A DNA stretch of 34,072 bases from positions 1-34,072 of the forward strand of contig SVFQ01000022.1 of the NCBI GenBank assembly GCA_015056765.1. Direction: 5' to 3'. A program made the translations under genes and the position numbers. The notes under the pieces were generated by a model. That model had not been told where the DNA came from. It did not search any database and saw only the letters and a list, made by a program, of their open reading frames with translations. Below are positions 8,095 to 17,148 of the stretch, in pieces. How positions within the stretch are numbered: the stretch's first letter is position 1; the number at the start of each line of letters is the position of its first letter. This stretch comes from Lachnospiraceae bacterium (GTDB lineage: Bacteria > Bacillota > Clostridia > Lachnospirales > Lachnospiraceae).

Positions 8095-11000
8095 TTACAG
8101 TCTGACCTCTTCTCCCAATCGCACCGAATACAGGATGCGTTCCTTTACCTTCTTGCCTGTAAGCCGCTCTAACGCTTCCTGATAGTAGTCCATCTGAAGG
8201 GCGTATCTGTCGATGAGTTCCTGTCCGGAAGCGACAGCGTCGGTCTTGTAATCCAATAGCACCAGTTCACCCTCTTCCTCGAAATACACATCGATGATAC
8301 CCTGTACCAGAACAGTCTCTTCCGCCGGATACTGCTCTCCTAACCTGCTGGCCGGAATTCCCAATACAAAGGGCTGTTCTCTATGTAAAAGACCTGCTGC
8401 CGCTGCTTTCCTCATGCGACCAGCTGCACCGCTTTCTACAAAGGTAAGAAGTTTCTGCATGGGTAGGATGTCAGCGTATTCTTGAGATAGCGTTCCTTCC
8501 TGCACAAAGGCATCTCTCTGGGCTGCAAGTCCTTCCTTAGACAAATCTCCCAGGAAGTCTAGAAGCTCCAGGAATCTATGGGTGGCAGAACCGCGCATAC
8601 TGCCGGTTACCTTTTCCTCTCCCTTCAGAAAACTGGGAAGATATTCCTTCACCTGCTCCGAATCAAAGATATCGGCTGCCTCCACCGTATCGGATTCCTC
8701 CAGCACCTCTGCTAAATGAGCCATCTTTAATTCTGATACTGTGGTTTTCGCATACAAGCTGCCCAGCGCCTCGTAAGGGTACACGAAACGAAAACGTTCT
8801 GACAGATGCTGCACCATCTTCTCAGAAGGTGCTACGGTTGCAGTTTTTTTCAAAAAATCCTGGAAGTCTTCAAGAATAAACTCTCGTTGTTTTTCCTCTC
8901 TGCTCATCTCTTCCGCCGGTCGCACTATCGTAAGGCGAATGGGGCTGTCATAAGCTGCCAGCACCCACTCCAGGTAGGACTTGGCGCTACTTCGAAACAG
9001 ATAAGGCAGTACTCCTACCGACTCCTCTTTATAAGCCGCAAGCATGCCCATCAGTTTTTCTGCATCATCCGTGTAACCTGTCATATACAGCTTTTCCTTG
9101 GCTCTGGTAAGAGCTACATACAGGACACGCAGTTCTTCCGCTCTGGTATCTGCCGCAGACTTTGCTGCCATGATTTTTTTCTGCAAGGTGCGTCTCTTGG
9201 TGCGTAGCACAGGATCCACAAAGTCTGTCGCGATTCCCAGGTCCATATCTGTCTGAATTCTGGCATTTGCATCCATCAGATTAAATTTGTGACTCATAGC
9301 CGATACAAAGCATATCGGGAACTCCAGACCTTTACTCTTGTGGATTGTCATGATACGGACAGCATTGGCGCCTTCATCCAGCATAGAGGCTTCCCCGTAG
9401 TCCACTTCATATTTGTCCAAGCGGTCCAGATAACGTACAAAATGGTAAAGCCCCTTAAAGCTTGTTTTCTCAAAATCCGTCGCCTTCTTCATCAGCATCA
9501 GCACATTGGCTCTGCGCTGCATACCGGAGGGCATAGCGGTTACATACTCCAGGTAGTGGTGATCTGCGATAATCCGCTCTAACAGTCTGGAGATAGGCTC
9601 ATAGACCGCATAATCCCGGTATTTTTCAAGCCATGCTTCAAAGTCTCTGGCCTTCTGTCCTAATGCATCTTCCTGCAAGGCGGTGCGCTTTACACTTTCG
9701 TAAAGGCTCTCCCCCTTGGCATCCACCCGCATGGTGGCGATTTCCCCATCGGTAAAGCCACCAAACAAAGAATGCAGCACGCCAAACAAAGGAATGTCAT
9801 CCAGCGGATTGTCCAGCACCTGTAAAACTTCACGCAAAAGGCTAATCTCTAAAGCAGAAAAATAGCCGGTCTTCGTGGTAACAATGGCCGGTATGGAGCT
9901 CTCCTCCAATACCTTCTTGTAGATTTCGTCTTTGCCGGACATGGAACGCATTAAGATGACCATGTCCCCGTAGCGCACCGGTCTTTTCTTGCCGGTTTCT
10001 TTATCCACTACCAAAAAGCCCTCTGCCACCAGCTCATGCATCTTCTGAGCAATCAGAAAAGCTTCCTGTTCATCAGCGGAATCTTCCGCATCCTGATCTG
10101 TCTCCAGCAGCAAAATCTCCGCAGCATAGGTCCCGGGCTTATCCTGTATCTCCTGATCCGGTGTCTCGTAAAGTCCGCCATACTTCAGCGAAGCTGCATC
10201 ATCATAATCGATTCCCCCAAGGTCCGGTGCCATCAGTTTATCAAACAGCACATTTACCGCTGTCAGCACATCTTTTCTACTTCTGAAGTTCTGGTCTAAA
10301 TCGATGCGCATGCTCTTTTCGTCCCCTGCTGCATAATCCCGAAACTTCTCCATGAAAAGCTCGGGTCTTGCCAAACGGAAACGGTAGATACTCTGCTTCA
10401 CATCTCCTACCATAAAGCGATTCTTCTCGCCGGCCACTGCTGCCAGTATAGACTCCTGCACCAGGTTGGAGTCCTGGTATTCATCGCACATCACTTCTTG
10501 GAAGAAGGTTCGGTAGTCCTTTGCCACCTCAGAAAGCTCCTCTCCCTCATAGAGAATCTGCAGTGCCATATGCTCCATATCGGAGAAATCAATGATATTT
10601 CGTTCTTTCTTTGCCTCCGCCAGTCGATCACTGTAGGCCAAAGTCAGTCGATTTAACTCCTTTATAACCGGAAGCAATTTTCTTGTCATCTCCATGGTGC
10701 CTTCCGGTCCTATGGAGAAAAAGTCTTCCTGTAATTTCTGCACGTTATTTTTCACTTGATCACGGAAAGCTTTCGCCATCTCCTTCTTCTCAGGAGACAC
10801 AGAATCGTCCTTTTTCGAGCTCAATCGGTCAAATCCTACACCTGCTAAGCTGCCATCCAGTTCCACCCAATTTTGGGCCTTTACGGCTTTTTGCAGGCCA
10901 TCCAGCGAGCCCTGAAAGCTATCCAAATACATATAAGGTCCATCTGCCTCTGTGCACAGGATGACCGCTTTTTGCATGAGTTTTTCACAATCCGCCAGCA

Positions 11001-11661
11001 CCTTCTGTGCATACTCCAGGGCATACTGAAGAATGGGACTTTGTTGCAGGTCCTCGATTGACTCTACTTCATATTCCTTTTCATGGTCCATAAGCCATTT
11101 CTTCGGCCAGGGATAACTCATGGCGAAGCGATGCAGACTTAGGATATTTTCCCGTAATGCTGCATCGTTTTTGCCGGTACTTAGGCTTTCTACCACCTGC
11201 AGAAAAGCCTGGTTCTTTCCGGCGTACTCCTCCTCTAAAAGGGCATCCATCACATCCGCAGACAACAGCTGCATTTCCGTTTCATCCGCCACCCGAAAGC
11301 CGGGGTCGATATCCAGCCTGTCAAAATGATTCCGAATCAGGAACAGACAGAAGCCATGAATCGTGGTAATCTGGGCATGGTGAATCAAAGCCGACTGTCT
11401 CTGTAGGTGCTCATTCTCCGGCTCTTCCACCAGTCTGTCCGCGATAGCCTTGGCGATACGCTCTCGCATTTCCGCTGCCGCCGCGCTGGTGAACGTCACA
11501 ATCAGCATGCGATCGATGTCTACCGGATTACTCCTATCCAGGATTCGCTGAATGATACGCTCCACCAGTACCGCTGTTTTACCGGAGCCTGCCGCTGCAG
11601 ATACCAGAATATTATGTTCTCTTGTGTCTATGACCTTCTGTTGTGCGTCCGTAAACTTCAT
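8095..11661 (-). CDS. addA: AddA, ATP-dependent helicase/nuclease subunit A
   Basis: AddA is the 3'-5' helicase and nuclease of the AddAB complex, the Firmicute counterpart of RecBCD, which resects double-strand breaks and loads RecA after Chi recognition. The 1188-residue length is typical. Walker A is AAAGSGKT at 22-29 and the helicase II motif is CDEYQDSN. UvrD-type motifs include VGDVKQSIYRFR, MTIHKSKGLEFP and VALTRAKEKLY. The C-terminal RecB-type nuclease motif is LLDYKTD (Asp1137, Lys1139). The start ATG follows the addB stop by one base, which is classical translational coupling in the addB-addA order. I see no broken motif. Confidence 0.98.
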   Translation of the reverse strand: MKFTDAQQKVIDTREHNILVSAAAGSGKTAVLVERIIQRILDRSNPVDIDRMLIVTFTSAAAAEMRERIAKAIADRLVEEPENEHLQRQSALIHHAQITTIHGFCLFLIRNHFDRLDIDPGFRVADETEMQLLSADVMDALLEEEYAGKNQAFLQVVESLSTGKNDAALRENILSLHRFAMSYPWPKKWLMDHEKEYEVESIEDLQQSPILQYALEYAQKVLADCEKLMQKAVILCTEADGPYMYLDSFQGSLDGLQKAVKAQNWVELDGSLAGVGFDRLSSKKDDSVSPEKKEMAKAFRDQVKNNVQKLQEDFFSIGPEGTMEMTRKLLPVIKELNRLTLAYSDRLAEAKKERNIIDFSDMEHMALQILYEGEELSEVAKDYRTFFQEVMCDEYQDSNLVQESILAAVAGEKNRFMVGDVKQSIYRFRLARPELFMEKFRDYAAGDEKSMRIDLDQNFRSRKDVLTAVNVLFDKLMAPDLGGIDYDDAASLKYGGLYETPDQEIQDKPGTYAAEILLLETDQDAEDSADEQEAFLIAQKMHELVAEGFLVVDKETGKKRPVRYGDMVILMRSMSGKDEIYKKVLEESSIPAIVTTKTGYFSALEISLLREVLQVLDNPLDDIPLFGVLHSLFGGFTDGEIATMRVDAKGESLYESVKRTALQEDALGQKARDFEAWLEKYRDYAVYEPISRLLERIIADHHYLEYVTAMPSGMQRRANVLMLMKKATDFEKTSFKGLYHFVRYLDRLDKYEVDYGEASMLDEGANAVRIMTIHKSKGLEFPICFVSAMSHKFNLMDANARIQTDMDLGIATDFVDPVLRTKRRTLQKKIMAAKSAADTRAEELRVLYVALTRAKEKLYMTGYTDDAEKLMGMLAAYKEESVGVLPYLFRSSAKSYLEWVLAAYDSPIRLTIVRPAEEMSREEKQREFILEDFQDFLKKTATVAPSEKMVQHLSERFRFVYPYEALGSLYAKTTVSELKMAHLAEVLEESDTVEAADIFDSEQVKEYLPSFLKGEEKVTGSMRGSATHRFLELLDFLGDLSKEGLAAQRDAFVQEGTLSQEYADILPMQKLLTFVESGAAGRMRKAAAAGLLHREQPFVLGIPASRLGEQYPAEETVLVQGIIDVYFEEEGELVLLDYKTDAVASGQELIDRYALQMDYYQEALERLTGKKVKERILYSVRLGEEVRL

Positions 11662-11662
11662 G

Positions 11663-14600
11663 CTAGTTTCCTTTTTCTTCTTCTATCTGATTCAAAATAG
11701 TCTCTTTATCCGTCTTGATTAGGTCTCTCATTTTACAGCCCGGAATTTTGGCTTCAAATGGGCACACTGCCTTATAGGCGCAATACGTACAGGCTGACTT
11801 ATTTCCATACTGATAAGGGTTTGGGGTCACTTGTCCACCATAGATTTCGTCTGCAAAGTGAGCCATCTTCCAAACTGCATAATCCGCAAAACTCTCTAAA
11901 TGTTCTTCCGATACCAGCATCTTACTTTCCCGGAAGCTGCCATCTTTATTCTTCGATAGCGGCAATACCGTCAGTTTACTACCGGGGGTAGCATCAATGT
12001 GGGCGATGACTGCCGGATTCTCACAAGCTAATCCTTTTAGCTTCATGGCGCTTCTCTGCAATTCTTCTGCCTCTTCTGCCACCACAGTTCTATCCACTTC
12101 CACAATAGGATCATCCAAATGATAGTAGAACGCCCCTGCCAAACCGGGAGCATGGCCTAGGTTCTTTGCCTTTTCCTCTCTTGCCGCATAGAGGTAAGTC
12201 ATAAGCTGTAACTGCAGGCCATTGAAGAATTCCACATAGTCAAAATCCTTATTGCCGGATTTATAATCCAGCACCGCCAGCTTCACATCATCCCCATCTG
12301 TATAAGTATCCAGCCTGTCGATTTTACCAATCAGGGAGAATCGCTCCTGCTCTACACGGAAGGTTTTCTCAAAGGCTTCCGGCAAAAAGTCTCCCTGTCC
12401 AATCTGATACTGAACCGTATCTAAAGTACGATGCAACACCCTGCGTATACGCTCTAGTTGATACATACTGCTGGCCGTATCGTACAGGACGCCATGTCCA
12501 TAGCCCGCAGTCTGGCTATCTAAAATGGCATCCACCATCTTATAGCCTTCGTCTTTCGGGAAAGTCTTCCAGGTATAGCCTTTCTTAGGCAATTCCTTGG
12601 AGAAAAGATCCAGCACCTCATGCATGATGCTTCCCATGTCCACTGCTTCAAACCCAAACTCTTCTTTTTCTCTCAAGCGAAGGCCATACTGCAGGAAGTG
12701 CGCATAAGCACAGGCGCTGTACTTCTCCATACGAGTGATACTACCCTGTAACCTTTCTCCATACAATCGCAGTGCCAGCTTATCTTCCAGCGTAAGCTTC
12801 TTGAAATGCAGAAAAGCAGCATTTCCAAGACTTCGCATTCGCTCTGGCTGATAGTCCTGGAAAAGTGCAAGAAGACTCCTTAATTCCTTCATCTTCTCCG
12901 AGTTGTCCTCGTAGGCATGACATGCTGCTTCTCGCAAGCAGTCCGCCAGATAGGACATACCATCCTCCCAGGTTTCCAGCTCTTCGATAGATTTTTCCAT
13001 GCCCTTTTGCACCGTAATTCCCGGGTACAACTTCCGAAGCACATCGATGAGATAGGATGGACGCATGGTGTTGCCATCTAAGTCGCAATCGCTGAAGCTG
13101 ACATAGAGTTTCTCAGAAGGCTTGGTCAAACTCAAATAGAGATAGAATCTCTGAATATACATTTTTTGTCTGGGGCTTGGTGCCAGTTCCCAAGGGCTGG
13201 TACTCAAAAACTCTCTGTCGATATCCGAAATGATACCGCCACTGCCCCCTTGCTTCGGGATATTTCCGTCATTGCAGCCCAGGAAGAACAGTACCTTGAT
13301 ATTGCCTACACGGCTTCGCTCCAGATCCCCTACTACTACCTTATCGATGCTCTGGGGAATCATACCCACACGCATTTCCGTAAAGCCGGCGTCCAGTATC
13401 TCACTGAACTCTTCCAGCGATACTTCTTCTTTTCCCAGTAGGGTATCGATTTGGGACAATAAGTCGATGATATACGGGTAAATCTGATGATACTCTTTGG
13501 CCTTGGCAAATTCACCCTTTGCCTGGAACTCCATCTCTGCCTGATAGAGTTTCTCCTGAATCTGTAAGTCTGCAATCACCTGATAGAGACTTCTCACCTT
13601 GTCTGAGGCTGATTTGCCCATGTTCTTTAGGCCATCCACTTGCTCCAAAACCCTGCTGCGCACTGCGTTGATACGCTCTAACTCAGCGAATGCCTTTTCC
13701 TTAACTTCCTCACTTGTGACACCTTCCCTGATTTCCTGCATAGGTCTGGTGAAAAGCTTCTCAAAGCGGCTTCTTCCCCTGATGCCGGTCTTTCTTAAAT
13801 ACACATCGAAAAGGTCCACTTCTTCCCTAGGAATCCCTGTCATACCGCTACGTAAATAGTGATTTACGCTTTCTCTGGAAAAGTCCTGAATCACCATTTG
13901 AAGTGCGCTTCTGATGTACTCCACAAAAGGGTTTAAAAGAATACCTCCTGTGGAGTCTAAGAAATAGGGTATTCCCATCTGATCCATTTCGGTGCGAAGC
14001 TGACCTGCATAGCTTTCCAAATCGCCGCATACCACCGCGATATCCCGATAGGCCAGTCCCTCTTCTCGAACCAGTTTTTTGATTTCTCTGGCGGCAAATG
14101 CTGCCTCTTGCCTAATGCTTTCCAGTTCTCTAATCCGGATTTCCTGCTGGTCATCTTTCCAGGTTTTATAGGGATAGCGGAATAGATTCTGCTCCAAATG
14201 CCTAAGGGCTTTCGCACTGGCGAATCGATCCTTATCTTCCTGCTTTACCCAGATGGCGTCGTGGACTTCCACCCCTGCCTGTCCTGCTAACTCGGAAAGC
14301 ACATGCACCGCCTTTTGCGTCATAGCAAACAGCTTCTGCTCTCCCTCCATCTGATAAGGGTCTGTTTTTTCATCGATAGTAAAATTAAAATAGAGTTCCC
14401 CCGCTGTCATCATCAGCTGCTCTATGACATCATGCTGTACCGGTGTAAATCCGGTGAAGCCATCAAAAACAAAGGTAGCTCCCTTACATTTCTTGGACTT
14501 GGGAATCTGCCTTGCCAAAACCTCCATGGATTCTTCTCTTGTAATGTAGTGATCCCTGATATAGTCTGTGAAACCGGCATACAATACGGATAAATCTTTT

Positions 14601-15067
14601 AGTTTACCTGTCAGTGCGCCTCTTTTGCCTGCAAACACGATCATGTCTTGCAGAGTATTTTGATCGATGCGATACTGCATGAATTCCGAAATACTGGACT
14701 TTACCTCGTGGATATATCCCATTTGAGAAATATGTCCCTTTAGCGCAGTCAGTTCTTCTTCCTTCTGCCCCGCCACCAAACGCAAAATCAGATTTTTCCC
14801 GGTATCGTCCAGTACCGGTATATCTCCGCCGCCGGTCTCTTCCATGACACGATAAGAAAGTCGACCAAAGCTTAGGATATCCACGTTCAGGATACCTTTG
14901 TCCTTGCTCAACTCTACCAATTCTTTTTGGGTTTGCATGGTGTACTGGTCCGGCACCAGAATATAGAAATTCTCTGAAGGTCGTTTTCTTGCTTCCTCCA
15001 AGATAAACGTATGGATGGTGTGGCTTTTGCCCGATCCGGAAGGCCCAAAGATGTAGGTGATTCCCAT
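11663..15067 (-). CDS. addB: AddB, ATP-dependent helicase/deoxyribonuclease subunit B
   Basis: AddB partners AddA; its inactivated helicase core recognises Chi and its nuclease domain cuts the other strand. The 1134-residue length fits. The N-terminal P-loop is GPSGSGKS at 8-15. The RecB-like nuclease motif is LAVLDYKSG. The 4Fe-4S cluster that staples this domain in Bacillus AddB is present: Cys1093, Cys1096 and Cys1102 in CTYCAYKAVC, plus an upstream Cys in EKYSACAYAHFLQYG. The ATG is preceded by GGGGAG. It is the first gene of addB-addA-HAD, directly downstream of a terminator of the preceding gene, so its promoter must lie in a very short spacer or overlap that terminator. Confidence 0.97.
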   Translation of the reverse strand: MGITYIFGPSGSGKSHTIHTFILEEARKRPSENFYILVPDQYTMQTQKELVELSKDKGILNVDILSFGRLSYRVMEETGGGDIPVLDDTGKNLILRLVAGQKEEELTALKGHISQMGYIHEVKSSISEFMQYRIDQNTLQDMIVFAGKRGALTGKLKDLSVLYAGFTDYIRDHYITREESMEVLARQIPKSKKCKGATFVFDGFTGFTPVQHDVIEQLMMTAGELYFNFTIDEKTDPYQMEGEQKLFAMTQKAVHVLSELAGQAGVEVHDAIWVKQEDKDRFASAKALRHLEQNLFRYPYKTWKDDQQEIRIRELESIRQEAAFAAREIKKLVREEGLAYRDIAVVCGDLESYAGQLRTEMDQMGIPYFLDSTGGILLNPFVEYIRSALQMVIQDFSRESVNHYLRSGMTGIPREEVDLFDVYLRKTGIRGRSRFEKLFTRPMQEIREGVTSEEVKEKAFAELERINAVRSRVLEQVDGLKNMGKSASDKVRSLYQVIADLQIQEKLYQAEMEFQAKGEFAKAKEYHQIYPYIIDLLSQIDTLLGKEEVSLEEFSEILDAGFTEMRVGMIPQSIDKVVVGDLERSRVGNIKVLFFLGCNDGNIPKQGGSGGIISDIDREFLSTSPWELAPSPRQKMYIQRFYLYLSLTKPSEKLYVSFSDCDLDGNTMRPSYLIDVLRKLYPGITVQKGMEKSIEELETWEDGMSYLADCLREAACHAYEDNSEKMKELRSLLALFQDYQPERMRSLGNAAFLHFKKLTLEDKLALRLYGERLQGSITRMEKYSACAYAHFLQYGLRLREKEEFGFEAVDMGSIMHEVLDLFSKELPKKGYTWKTFPKDEGYKMVDAILDSQTAGYGHGVLYDTASSMYQLERIRRVLHRTLDTVQYQIGQGDFLPEAFEKTFRVEQERFSLIGKIDRLDTYTDGDDVKLAVLDYKSGNKDFDYVEFFNGLQLQLMTYLYAAREEKAKNLGHAPGLAGAFYYHLDDPIVEVDRTVVAEEAEELQRSAMKLKGLACENPAVIAHIDATPGSKLTVLPLSKNKDGSFRESKMLVSEEHLESFADYAVWKMAHFADEIYGGQVTPNPYQYGNKSACTYCAYKAVCPFEAKIPGCKMRDLIKTDKETILNQIEEEKGN

Positions 15068-15094
15068 CTATCTCTCCCCGTCCCTGTTGGGACT

Positions 15095-15129
15095 TTCTAA
15101 AAAGAAAGGGAACTCTTACGAGTTCCCTT
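15095..15129 (-). terminator. Terminator between the acidic membrane protein and addB
   Basis: A 10-bp stem (AAGGGAACTC / GAGTTCCCTT, 15106-15129) with loop TTAC. On the minus strand it is followed by TCTTTTTAG. It isolates the addB operon from the upstream gene. Confidence 0.85.
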
Positions 15130-15156
15130 GTATTTACTATTTATGTGCAATACAGC

Positions 15157-15591
15157 TTACAGATTCTCATCTTCCGGAAGCTCTTCAGTGTCTTCATCAT
15201 CGAAGAACTCTTCCACTTTCTCAGCTGTATTTCCTGCAAAGTCAGTCTGTGCGGATTCGTTCATATATTTCTGAAATCCTTCTTTTGCATCGTGGAACAA
15301 ATCCTTTGCATTTGCATACGCAAAGCTAGCAATGTCTTTTGCTTCACTGGCTACTTTCTTTGCAGTCTCCTGCACCTTCTCAGGTGTGATATTGACATAG
15401 GAGCGTTCCTGGGAAGCACCCTCACCGGCGAACTCTTTCTCCAAATCTTCATCACTGAAATCATCGAAATCATCGTCTTCTTCTACGGTCTTTTTAACAG
15501 GGTATTTATTCTCCTGCAAGTAGCAATAGGTAGCTGCACCAACCGCTGCGGATACTGCAGATAAAAATACGAATTTACCAAATTTTCCCAT
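15157..15591 (-). CDS. Membrane-anchored acidic protein of unknown function
   Basis: A 144-residue protein with one N-terminal hydrophobic helix (about 6-24) after MGKFGK, then a highly acidic segment (about 36-60), an amphipathic helical middle rich in Ala/Lys/Glu (about 68-118, with a KKVASEAKDIASFAYANAKD stretch) and an acidic tail. The layout resembles YtxH-like proteins, but I cannot confirm membership. AAAGGAG lies before the ATG. It is divergent from a tetR gene across about 190 bases and could be its regulatory target. The AAAGGAG start and the following terminator support a real single-gene unit. Confidence 0.85.
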   Translation of the reverse strand: MGKFGKFVFLSAVSAAVGAATYCYLQENKYPVKKTVEEDDDFDDFSDEDLEKEFAGEGASQERSYVNITPEKVQETAKKVASEAKDIASFAYANAKDLFHDAKEGFQKYMNESAQTDFAGNTAEKVEEFFDDEDTEELPEDENL

Positions 15592-15713
15592 GTTCTGTCT
15601 CCTTTACACGAGTTTTTTCTAACATTCATTCTAAAACAAATCCATAGAAAAGGAAAGAGTAAGCTTTGGTTTTTTTCTATCAAAAAAAACATATTTTTTG
15701 GTCAATTTTTTCC

Positions 15714-15765
15714 TTGATTCTAATTTCTTTCCTGTGTTATATTTTTTCTATCGACTCTTTGAGTC
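15714..15765 (+). promoter_or_regulatory. tetR promoter with candidate autoregulatory operator
   Basis: A -35 box TTGATT (15714-15719), 18 bases, and a -10 box TATATT (15738-15743). The expected start near 15750 is covered by the palindrome GACTC-TTT-GAGTC at 15753-15765. A short palindrome over the start site of a TetR-type gene is the usual place for self-repression. The operator role is inferred. Confidence 0.55.
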
Positions 15766-15783
15766 AAAAAGTGGGGAGAAGAT

Positions 15784-16389
15784 ATGAACGACAAATTTTT
15801 TGATTTAAAAAAAGAAAAACAGGACGCTATGATTAATGCGGCCTTAAAGGTATTTGCCCAGTATGGCTATCGTTTTGCCAGCACAGATGAAATGGTAAAG
15901 GAAGCCCATATCAGCAAGGGACTTTTGTTTCACTACTTTGGTTCCAAGTTAGGTTTATATACCTTTGTGTATGATTATGCGGTACGTTACGTATCCATGG
16001 AGATTAGCAGTGTCATCGCACCATCCGATCATGACTTCTTTGAGTTATGTCGTAAATACGAAGCTGCGAAGCTGTCCATTTGCCGTACCTATCCATATAT
16101 GTTCCTTTTCCTGCACAAGGCACAGGACGAAGACATTGAAGAAGCAGAGCTTGCCATCACCGATAGACGTACTGAATTGCAGGCCCTGTATCAGCAGACC
16201 CTGCAGCAATCTGACCTGTCTTCCTTCCACAGCGAAGAGGAAGCCATCATGACCGAGCGTATTGTTCGTGTCACCTTAAATGAACTGATGGACACCCAGT
16301 TACAGGAGCATTCCTTTGAACCGGAGCTCATGTATGATGAGGGTATTCACTATATTAACTTTTTAGAAAAAGCCATCACCGCAGGGTGA
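15784..16389 (+). CDS. TetR/AcrR-family transcriptional regulator
   Basis: A 201-residue regulator with the standard N-terminal helix-turn-helix (about 10-57): a KVFAQYGYRFASTDEMVKEA helix pair, then the recognition segment ISKGLLFHYFGSKLGLY, which matches the TetR signature. The C-terminal ligand domain is not recognisable; it has several aromatic residues and no assigned effector. A GGGGAG ribosome site lies before the ATG. A palindrome at the predicted transcription start suggests autoregulation, and the divergent membrane-anchored protein gene is a likely co-target. A terminator hairpin overlaps the stop codon. Confidence 0.95.
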   Translation: MNDKFFDLKKEKQDAMINAALKVFAQYGYRFASTDEMVKEAHISKGLLFHYFGSKLGLYTFVYDYAVRYVSMEISSVIAPSDHDFFELCRKYEAAKLSICRTYPYMFLFLHKAQDEDIEEAELAITDRRTELQALYQQTLQQSDLSSFHSEEEAIMTERIVRVTLNELMDTQLQEHSFEPELMYDEGIHYINFLEKAITAG

Positions 16390-16404
16390 TGGCTCTTTTT
16401 TATT
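16371..16404. terminator. Bidirectional terminator overlapping the tetR stop codon
   Basis: A 10-bp stem AGCCATCACC / GGTGATGGCT with loop GCAG, followed by CTTTTTTATT on plus and by TTTTTC on minus. The tetR TGA lies in the second arm, and the DUF2225 gene ends 10 bases away. Confidence 0.9.
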
Positions 16405-17128
16405 CTTCAGCTTTTTGTGCTTTCTGAACTTCTTCTTTTAAGTCTCTTGCTTTATCCTTCATACGGGATGTAGCAGAGGTGGACGTGATAATACCGGATA
16501 GCAGATTCATAGCGGTGCTGTACTCCTTAAAGTGCAGTGCCAGGGCTGAAATCAGATAATCCACTGTCATCTCATCCATACCGCACATAGGTGCCTCTTC
16601 TGTCATACGGGCTGACTGGAATCCGTCGAAAGCACTTCTTAAGAAGTTCTCTTCCTGCTTCAAGTACTCATCATACTTCTCTCCAGCCGGTGTGGTTTCG
16701 GACGCACCACGATACAACCAAGCTATCTTCAGGCAAGTATAAGCCTTTTCAGAATCCTTGGTACCTTTCACAGTGGCACTAAGAAGTGCTAATTTGTGAC
16801 GGTTGATGGCTTCATCGTAAGTATAATAAGGATCATCCTTTGGCTGAGCCTTATAGTTCGCACAGATTTTGTCCTGAATGTTCTTTTTCTGGATTGCTAC
16901 CAGGAAATCAAAGTATCTACTCAGCGCTGCATAGCCGCAGTTCGGGCATACAATCGCATCATATTTCAGAGAATCCACGCCTTCGAATCTGGGGCGCAAA
17001 TCCTGATCGGTTCCCAGCATACGTGCCTTACCGGATCGAACGGTTTTAGACTTGAATGCCTTTTCACATACAGGGCAGGTATAGGATTTATCAAAGAGAA
17101 AATCCTGTTCTTCAATCGCTTCTGCCAT
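16400..17128 (-). CDS. DUF2225 protein with zinc-binding cysteines
   Basis: A 242-residue protein. The N-terminal pattern YTCPVCEKAFKSKTVRSGK, then DLRPRFEGVDSLKYDAIVCP and CPNCGYAALSRYF, is the signature of the DUF2225 family. The two CxxC pairs (about 18-21 and 61-64) probably bind one zinc. The remaining part is helical with TPR-like character (for example YTCLKIAWLYRGA). Function is unknown. It is the last gene after glnS with a 20-base gap and is probably co-transcribed with it. The AGAGGTAAATT before the ATG gives an acceptable ribosome site. Confidence 0.88.
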   Translation of the reverse strand: MAEAIEEQDFLFDKSYTCPVCEKAFKSKTVRSGKARMLGTDQDLRPRFEGVDSLKYDAIVCPNCGYAALSRYFDFLVAIQKKNIQDKICANYKAQPKDDPYYTYDEAINRHKLALLSATVKGTKDSEKAYTCLKIAWLYRGASETTPAGEKYDEYLKQEENFLRSAFDGFQSARMTEEAPMCGMDEMTVDYLISALALHFKEYSTAMNLLSGIITSTSATSRMKDKARDLKEEVQKAQKAEE

Positions 17129-17148
17129 AATTTACCTCTCTTTTCTTT

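Noticed and set aside
8095..15067. Many antisense frames within addA and addB
   Set aside because: They are shadows of long, GC-balanced genes; no ribosome sites or recognisable domains.
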